Shown piece by piece: positions 56,965 to 64,000 of a stretch of 64,000 nucleotides of DNA (position 1 is the stretch's first letter; each line of letters begins with the position of its first letter). The translations under genes were made by a program, and so were the position numbers. The notes beneath the pieces are model-generated. The model worked only from the letters and a program-made list of their open reading frames with translations, was not told the origin of the DNA and did not search any database. Origin of the DNA: Isoetes taiwanensis (Eukaryota; Streptophyta; Lycopodiopsida; Isoetales; Isoetaceae); the NCBI GenBank assembly GCA_021234155.1, contig JAJEKV010000004.1, positions 31,346,564 through 31,410,563 of the forward strand, given 5' to 3'.

Positions 56965-59505
56965 TATCTTATATTATAATGTTTTAGTGCAAGTAATGGA
57001 CCACACCCTAGATCCGATGGTGAGGATTCGATTTTCCAAAGGGACGGTGAGGATTCAACACAAAGGGAGGGCAATGATTTTGTTGCCCTATCGAAACTTA
57101 CGGTAGCAGAGCAGAGAACCGGTGATGGCTCCAAGGTTTGCGAGGGAGCTATGCAACCTTCGAGCACCTCCTCCAGTATTCACACATAAAGCGATTGCTG
57201 AATACATCGACCTTTGCAAGTAGGCTATTAGAAGGTAAATGTTGGTAGGGATCTACAGACAACTATTTAACAAAGATAAGCTTCATTTGATGATTAAAGC
57301 TGCACGTTTATTTTGCCCTAGATCGAGATGTGCTCTTGATGAATATGAGCTCCGCTCTCCCTTTGCTATGGTCTACTTCTGTGTGCTTTAACTTCACCTG
57401 TTTTGGATGGAGGTATGGTCTGATTTTGCTGTCTCTTGCCTTTGATGCGGTCTGTGAGCAGCTTCTGGATTTGCCATGAATAAGAATCAATGCAAGGTTG
57501 TAGTAATTGGAGAAAGGGCAGTGGGCCTGGAGCTGCTGAGGAAGGGCCACGAGGTTAGAAATTTTCAACAGAAAATTTCTCTATGCAGCAAAGGTATCAT
57601 ATGCTCTATTACTTCCATTTCTCATCCTAGATTTTCGTCTGCAAAATATTGTTTTCTATAACGCAGTATTACCTGCCCTATGTTAGCTTAATTGTTCATG
57701 CTAGAATCCTTAAAACAGTGTTGCGATACAAAGTTCCATAGCAACATGTCTTAAACACTCCATTATGGATGGCTGCCGGTTTTTATTGAGCCTATTTCAT
57801 GGTTTGATAATTCCCCATTGGCGCACACAAATTGTTATTCAGCTCTTACCTGAAGGCTTTTGGAGCCGAAGTTCCAGCCTGACATGTTCTAGACTTTATC
57901 TTTATACTGCGGAAGTGTTATTTTTGTTGGAGCAACGTAGGTTTGATTCTTTTAGAACAAAGGTAAAAGGTTTGTTTTTATTTCATTCCTTCTTTGTTTT
58001 CATCATTTCCAATTACATTTATAAGGTACGAAGTTAATCCTTTTCTCGAATCTGTGTCTCATCAAACCAAGTCTTGCATTCTGATATGTTAAAAAGTCTG
58101 AGTTCGAGGCTACCCTAAGTAGGGCCACTTCTACTTCGTCGGTTGCATCTTTATTCACATGTAAAATTTCCCTTTGATTTTCTGTTGCCTGTTCTGCACA
58201 GGCAGTTAAGTGATTGAGATTGCTAAGTGATCTGAGATTACATGATCTGTTGGTAGTATTATTTATTGAATTAAATAGATACAATAGATTTTACAAGTGA
58301 CATTTCCTTTGTGCTTTAAGAAATGCACAAGATTTTTGTAATAGCATTTGAAGGATGTAATAGAAATGTTATTACAAAAGAACGTTTCAGAAAATGGCTT
58401 TTATAATATGGCAATTTTCTATATCCTCAATTCCAAGATACATTGCATGTTTGATTGTGTTTTGTTGCCTATAATGCTTTACCCATTGAAAGCTCACCAT
58501 TAGATTGAAACAGTTGCGTGCAGAAGGCATTGAAGTCATCATACACTATCTAATCTAATTTTTTGCATTCTACTGTAGCACTGAATGCGCATACCTTAAT
58601 ACTCGACGTAAAATTTGGTTTCTAAGCTAGATTTATAGTAATTAAAAATGTAATTGCAAAAGAGCCAAGAGAGCAATTTTAAATTGTAAGAGTTATCATT
58701 CAAATGATTTTATATTACAAAGGAAGATCAGTCTGAATATGGGAGTAGTCCGCACCTTATAGAGTATTTTTTTGATCCATTGTATATTACAACCTGAATG
58801 GCAACTGATATTAGCATTAGAATATTAAAAACCCTTACCATTAGGGCTAATCAAGAACTGTGCTACTGTCCTATATATTTTTGATAAGAATTTTCCAATG
58901 TAAGTCTGCCATAATGTCCATTGCCAAAAATAATGGAAATTAGAGCATGAAGTATTTTTTATAAGAAATTTCGAATGTAAGTTTGCAATAATGTCTAGAG
59001 CATGAAATGTTTATGGTTTGAAATTTTTTCTTACAAAAAGAAATTAAGCGTAAGAAGTTGCCAAATGGGGTTATCCACATGTTAACTCGTCTTTGAGAAA
59101 TAAAAGACGAATGAGGAATGTAGATGCACGAGAACGTTAAATGTTGCAAGGAGGGTTCCACCAAATGATGTGGCATTGCAGGGCTATGCCATAAGAAAGA
59201 AATAAAGGGGCTTCAGAGATATAGAGACCATATTAAAACAGATTCAATCAAAACATAGACTCAATCAAGTGAAATCAAGGATAAGTATTGGCATTTGTGA
59301 CCAAAATCTATTAAGCCAATCTTCTGGCTATTGTCATGGAAAATACAACTATGGTAGAAGTAATTAATGAAATTATCATCTTTGAAATGTTGCAGATATC
59401 TTACAAATGAAGGTGGTGTTATAGTGATTGATCAAAAAGATATGCCATTTTGATGAGCCATCCATCCAAGTAAAAAGGTTTGCATTCAATCTCTTTGTGG
59501 CACAC
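56965..59505. other. Non-coding region, nothing recognised
   Basis: The frame at 57476-57661 has a faint Rossmann-like start but no supporting context. Several short A/T-rich near-repeats (AAATTTC...AATGTAAG) lie at 58890-58990. Confidence 0.5.
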
Positions 59506-59527
59506 AAACATAAACATGGGATCCTCC

Positions 59528-59692
59528 TTCGAATCATTCATGGTTCTCAACACATGCTCAGCACCCATAAAGACAAAGATGGAGTCCTTTGTATCATACA
59601 TGGTTCTCAACACATGTCAACACCACCCATAAAGACAAGGGTGGAGTCCTTTGTAACATTCACGGTTCTCAACACATGTCAACAATGTTGGG
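59528..59692. repeat. Minisatellite of ~60 bp, three copies
   Basis: Unit ATTCATGGTTCTCAACACATG...CACCCATAAAGACAAAGATGGAGTCCTTTGTA at 59537, 59598 and 59659, increasingly diverged. The open frame reported across it only reads the repeat. Confidence 0.8.
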
Positions 59693-60140
59693 CACTGTTT
59701 CTATATTCAAGAATATCCATTAAGCCCACCTTTCTTCTTTTGCAATATTTCATACTTAATTTGCAAGAGAGACGTGACCACAAGTTTCATCTTTTATTTG
59801 TGCACACAATTAACAACATCCAAGTATTTCAAAAGGTAGCTCTAATTTAAGGTTTCAAGTTTAAAGGTAGCTATAGATAAAGGTGCAACACAAAATGAAC
59901 AAGCTAACGAAGATCACAATAAATAGCGCAATAAATAGAATGGCTTCAAAGGGTTACATATCACATCCATAGCCACAACACATAAACATCATCAACATGA
60001 CCACTTGCATTTTACAAGTTCCCAAAACGATCCAAGGGCCCAGAAGTTACTCTATAGATTCCCAAAATGATCCCATGGCACAGAAGTTACTCTATATAAA
60101 TGCACAAGTTCCAAACATTTACAGGTTCCCACCTTATTAT

Positions 60141-60168
60141 GCCCAGCAACGCTGGGCACCCTTACTAG
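60141..60168 (+). mobile_element. Helitron 3, 3' terminus only
   Basis: Perfect hairpin GCCCAGC-AAC-GCTGGGC (60141-60157), then ACCCTTA and CTAG (60165-60168) followed by T, closely matching the ends of Helitrons 1 and 2. The 5' end was not located, so the element extends an unknown distance to the left. Confidence 0.75.
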
Positions 60169-61320
60169 TATTACTAGTATTATAAGGTTTTATTGTAAGT
60201 GTTGGACCCAGCCCTAAAATATAAATGGTCCGGATTTGAATTACAAGTTAGTTTGACGGTCCAGATTGAGTAGGGTTTTTTTTTTTATGGATTAGCTGTA
60301 GCAGACTCAAGGACCACGAACCCCATCTGGAGGAAGCAGTTGGAGATGCAGCTTGATTTAGATGATGCGGATGCAGATGCTGCTGGAGATGCAGCTTACT
60401 TCTTACAGTTCATTCAGGCTATTGGAAGATGACCTTGGGGCTTCCGGTTCCGTTTGTGTTGCTACCCTAGGTCGGTATGGCAGAGATGAAGGTGGTGGCT
60501 TGGGTTCTGTGAAAGAAGCTAAGATATCCGGCTGACTCCAAATCCTAATACTGCTTCAGTTGTTATCGGTCAGGTCAGGTTAGAGCTCTGGGTTATGGCT
60601 ATACCACTTCTTATGGCGAAAATGGGCAGGCGTTTTGTGGTCTTCAAAGGAGCCGTCCTCTTCAACAGCGATGTGAGCTCCTTTATTATTGTATTTTTTC
60701 TTTTCCGGGCTTGGATCGCTTGCTTCACAGTCCAAACATCAAATTCCTCAGCAATGGTAAATGGTGAGCTATATGAGATGCAGAATTCGTTGTGTGCTTA
60801 CGGTAATTCTGGCAGATGGTCATGGTGAGACAGATGGTCATGGTGCTAAGTTTTTAGGCTAGACATCTGACAATAGACAGGCAATGTTAAGCAGGCTCAA
60901 GGACCATTCATACAAGATGTGGAAGTTGCATGCATTTTAGATGGCAATCATACTACGAAAGAAGATCATTTACCAATTCGGGAGACAACTTGGTAAGTAT
61001 GCATTGTTGCAAATTTCTATATCTTTTCCTCCTTTAGATGCTTCAGATGCAGGGTTTATGCTTATATCTTGGTAATGCAGATCATCTGGCGTCATATAGT
61101 CGGCTTTGTCAAATGGCAAATGGAGAACACCAAGATATATTTCTGAGAATTTTGTAGTAGAATGAGACGTTTTGCACACTGAGATGAATGGGCTACTCTG
61201 TGAAATGCATGGATAATGTAGAGTAACTAAGCCAACTTCTTAAATTTGACTGTCTTAACTTAAAAAATATAGCATGTTGATATGTTGATGAGTTCTATTG
61301 TATCTTGAGAGCTGAAATAG
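60169..61320. other. Non-coding stretch, nothing recognised
   Basis: Short frames only. A degenerate GATGCAGATGCTG-like repeat lies at 60345-60395. Confidence 0.5.
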
Positions 61321-61430
61321 GTGTTGAGAAGGGTATCCAAATTCAAAGCTGACGTGAGCCCTCTATGTCCATTGTGCAAGATGGATGAAGAGTCTCTGAG
61401 GTGTTGGTTGCTATGCCAGTTTAAAACTGT
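61321..61430 (+). pseudogene. Possible LINE zinc-knuckle (zf-RVT-like) fragment
   Basis: The frame LRRVSKFKADVSPLCPLCKM followed by DEESLRCWLLCQF resembles the Cys-rich end of plant LINE reverse transcriptases (C..C...E...H.L..C), with the His replaced. A T/A-rich tract follows. Only about 36 residues, so the call is weak. Confidence 0.35.
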
Positions 61431-61741
61431 TGAAGCCATTTTTTTTTATTTTTTTATTTTTTTTTATATAAACATGGCTTCAACATCAGATATCACTTTG
61501 AACGTATACTTTTTTATTCTCAAATGGCAATACAGTTTGTGTCTTGGGTATAAAGACCAAGAAATGATTAGTGTACTTCTTTTCAACGTATTTAATGGAA
61601 TTAAATTTTTGATATTTTGTAACCAGATTAAGGCTTAGGTTAGTTGACACCTGGTCTAACCTAAGGCTGGCAATTGTATCTGAAAATGGTCTTTGCATGA
61701 AGTCCATTGAATGATAAAAGTCTGTGTAAACGGATTTAAAG

Positions 61742-62925
61742 ATTTTTTTTTTTTTTTTTGAAGGATAAAGAATCTTCCATTTATAGGTAAACTATTACAC
61801 AACCTTATAGCAGATAGACACCCTCCTGAACAAGTTTGAAGAGGGGATAGCTACAAAGCCCTTTTAGAATGAATGTAGATGCCTTCTTCTTAAGGTGGTA
61901 GCTTGATGAAAGTCTCCCAAACAAGGGAAACATCACCTTCTGACCACACACTTGAACTTTCTAAGCTTCTCTATGAGCATGTGCGATTTGTGTGGTCAGA
62001 GTATATGCATCTTTGCCTAGAGTGAAAGAATTACTTTTCCATATGACCCATAATGCCCATGATCCGACAATATGAAAAGCTTTATGCTTTTGAGACTGCC
62101 ATTCTAATCGATATCTACCTAGAAGGAGATCGTTGGTCCCCAATGTATTGTTGAACATATCCATGCACCACGACCACACAACTTGCGTGTGTCAAGCACT
62201 CTACTAAGCAATGTTTCTCTTTACCATAGGAACCCTATGAATTACTTGCCATAAAAAGAATTCACTGTGGAGGGAGAAGTTTTATCCATACACCCCTCCA
62301 AATTTCCTTCAACCGTGGTGTCGCTGACTTGCACATTCCATTGAGTTGGTAGCGATAAAGTACCTTTTGTCTTCGTGACGCTTTATATGTTGATTTCACA
62401 AATGACCCCTTGCAAAAGATTGATCGAGAACCCAAGGTTTCTTACTGCGTATATTTATGTGGTTTGGAAGACTTACCGCAATACATTTCCACATTGTTTT
62501 GTCGTTATTCTCGAGGCCGAATTTCTCGCTTGAATACCATCCATTCTCGTTAACCCGACCACCTTCATACCACATTGCACACGAACCAATGCCACAAATT
62601 TGATCCATCTTCTCACCACTCGATGTCGCCTAAAAGGGCCAAAGGACCATTCTTATTAAGCGTAGTTGACTGAATCCACCATGGTGGAGTAGTACTCACC
62701 ATTACCATCGATATTCAATGTGAAGAGCTTTTTCACCACGTCCCACGCGGAAATGAGACCTCTTAGGAACGGTGAGGCCTCAGAACTTGGTTTCAAGCCA
62801 TAAAATAGAGACCATGGAAGAGATACTTGTGCTGATACTTTAGCATGTGTGCAGGAGAAACATATGGCCTGCGCTATGAGTTGGAGGCCTGGTGACTTCG
62901 TTTTCTCCTCTAAAATATTCCACAT
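61742..62925 (-). pseudogene. Degraded LINE 3' part with poly(A) tail
   Basis: The minus-strand A run at 61742-61760 follows TCTTTATCCTTC and looks like a retroposon tail. Upstream on that strand, HCLVECLTHA and, one frame away, KAFHIVGSWALWVIWKSNSF match the end of the zf-RVT region of plant LINEs (E..HCL..C..A...W...LWVIWK.RN..F). Further upstream, frames at 62396-62608 and 62656-62925 are coding-like (AMWYEGGRVNENGWYSSE) but carry stops and shifts. 5'-truncated, non-functional. Confidence 0.55.
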
Positions 62926-62929
62926 GAAT

Positions 62930-64000
62930 TTGGCTACTAGTATTTTGCTTTGTAGGGCTAAGTCAATTGTTGTAGAAGATGTTAAACTTTAAAAAATTAT
63001 CAGTAAATTTGTGTATGGGATTCAAATTTTAAAAGCTCAATGGTTTATAGTCTTTTGCATTTCTCTATAAGAGAGGGCAGCAAAAATAGAAAATGCGATA
63101 GTGGTCTGATTTATGGTGGTCTGATTCTACGAATATTTCCTCTTCCGTTCCAACTTCCAGCTATTTGATTACTCATGGCTCCTCTGCAGTTAAAGTGGGG
63201 CTCTAACTAAAATTGCATCTCTAGATCGTAGTAAGTTATAGTCTCGGAATATCACACCAAATAGTTATATAAAGTCATGATCAAATTGTCAAAGAGTTGA
63301 TATCCTACTTTTGTTTTGTTTTATGTGGAATGCCCATATAATATCCATTTGTATTTAGAGTGTTACTTTGTTATGGTGCCCAAGAAGCTGCAAGAAGTTA
63401 TGATGATGCAGCGGTTAAGAATAATGGGCAGAAAAGCCAGGTTGAATCTTTCAAAAAAGTCATACTCTGCTGTATAATCCAGCCCAAGCTCAAAAATTAC
63501 TCCACGAACTCCTCTACCTTTAGAAACCAAACACAGCTAAGAATCATCAAAAGATTATGAAGGCTTTAGTCTTGATGAAGAAGCAACAAGAAGGTTTGGG
63601 GACAGAAGAGGTTTGAAAGACCCGGCTTGGATTTTGTTATGGAAGAAAGATCGCCTATATTTGCAGTATCACAAGAAATGAGAAAATGCCACAAGTCTAA
63701 TCCTATAACTACTATGCCAACAATTGAAAAGAAAAACAAATAACAGAAGAATACGCATATGTACATGGTTTGACTATTATGCAAGCAATTGAAAAGAAAA
63801 ACAAATAACAGAAGACTACGTACATGGTTTGCTGCTAAAAGCCCCAAAAACCCATTCTATGATTCATTTTCATATATTTGGGACCATAGAATATAGCAAA
63901 TGTCAAATGCCACTGCCACCAGCAAACCATGATTTAATTTCATATACTAAAGGATTGCCAACATAAAAACTAATGTCAACATAAAAACAAATCCCTTATA
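62930..64000. other. Non-coding end of window
   Basis: No gene seen. CAATTGAAAAGAAAAACAAA with ~25 bp more is repeated at 63721 and 63785 (64-bp period). Confidence 0.5.

Noticed and set aside
57476-57661. Rossmann-like start (CKVVVIGERAVG)
   Set aside because: Lacks the full G-x-G-x-x-G pattern and ends within 61 codons with no neighbouring exon.

Overview
The window looks like a repeat-rich, AT-rich nuclear segment of a plant with a large genome. Evidence: spliced genes with GT-AG introns, plant-type Helitron ends, TRIM-like and larger LTR fragments, MULE and hAT pseudogenes and two degraded LINEs. A seed-free plant (fern, lycophyte or bryophyte) is plausible but not proven from sequence alone. 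I recognise no intact housekeeping gene, tRNA or rRNA. Most of the window is decayed mobile DNA.

Layout. 1-9.87 kb: non-coding repeats, including two copies of a very short-LTR (TRIM-like) retroelement at 3.3-3.7 and 5.0-5.3 kb. 9874-13766: a 3.9 kb DNA transposon without genes, with ~25 bp terminal inverted repeats (TIRs), a 4-bp target duplication (TAGT) and about 14 copies of a palindrome (GTATTCYRGAATAC) in two subterminal arrays. 14577-30303: a 15.7 kb DNA transposon of the same family (34-bp TIRs, target duplication CCTA). It carries two divergent spliced genes. On the minus strand is a DUF7869-like protein, the candidate transposase. On the plus strand is a ParB-like domain joined through several exons to an N4/N6-type DNA methyltransferase. 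Its non-coding parts hold eight perfect and about ten degenerate copies of a different palindrome, CTATGCGCGCATAG, found almost nowhere else in the window. The methyltransferase gene is split by ~8.2 kb of later sequence. That insert contains a 0.6 kb direct repeat, one copy of which was hit by a 4.77 kb Helitron while the other preserves the empty site.

30.3-32.5 kb: just outside the transposon lies a minus-strand histone H3-like gene. It has a near-canonical first nine residues, a ~250-residue acidic/basic insertion, and a complete gap-free histone fold that is one frameshift out of phase. Pairs of ~70 bp hairpin repeats flank it. 32.6-34.1 kb: a probable LTR with an initiator-Met-tRNA primer site. 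34.5-44.39 kb: a ~9.9 kb Helitron carrying an unrecognised gene fragment, a hAT C-terminus and a MULE transposase pseudogene. 45.2-46.5 kb: a 5'-truncated LINE ending in a (TCTAT)n tail. 46.5-64 kb: mostly non-coding repeats, a third Helitron 3' end (60.14-60.17 kb) and a second degraded LINE (61.7-62.9 kb).

The most interesting system is the transposon family at 9.9-30.3 kb. Its two members share end architecture at identical offsets, but each has its own palindrome family amplified in non-coding DNA. The larger member encodes a ParB-like/DNA-methyltransferase protein that is an obvious candidate reader or modifier of such sites. This recalls the VANC proteins and motif arrays of Arabidopsis VANDAL transposons, but with unrelated proteins.
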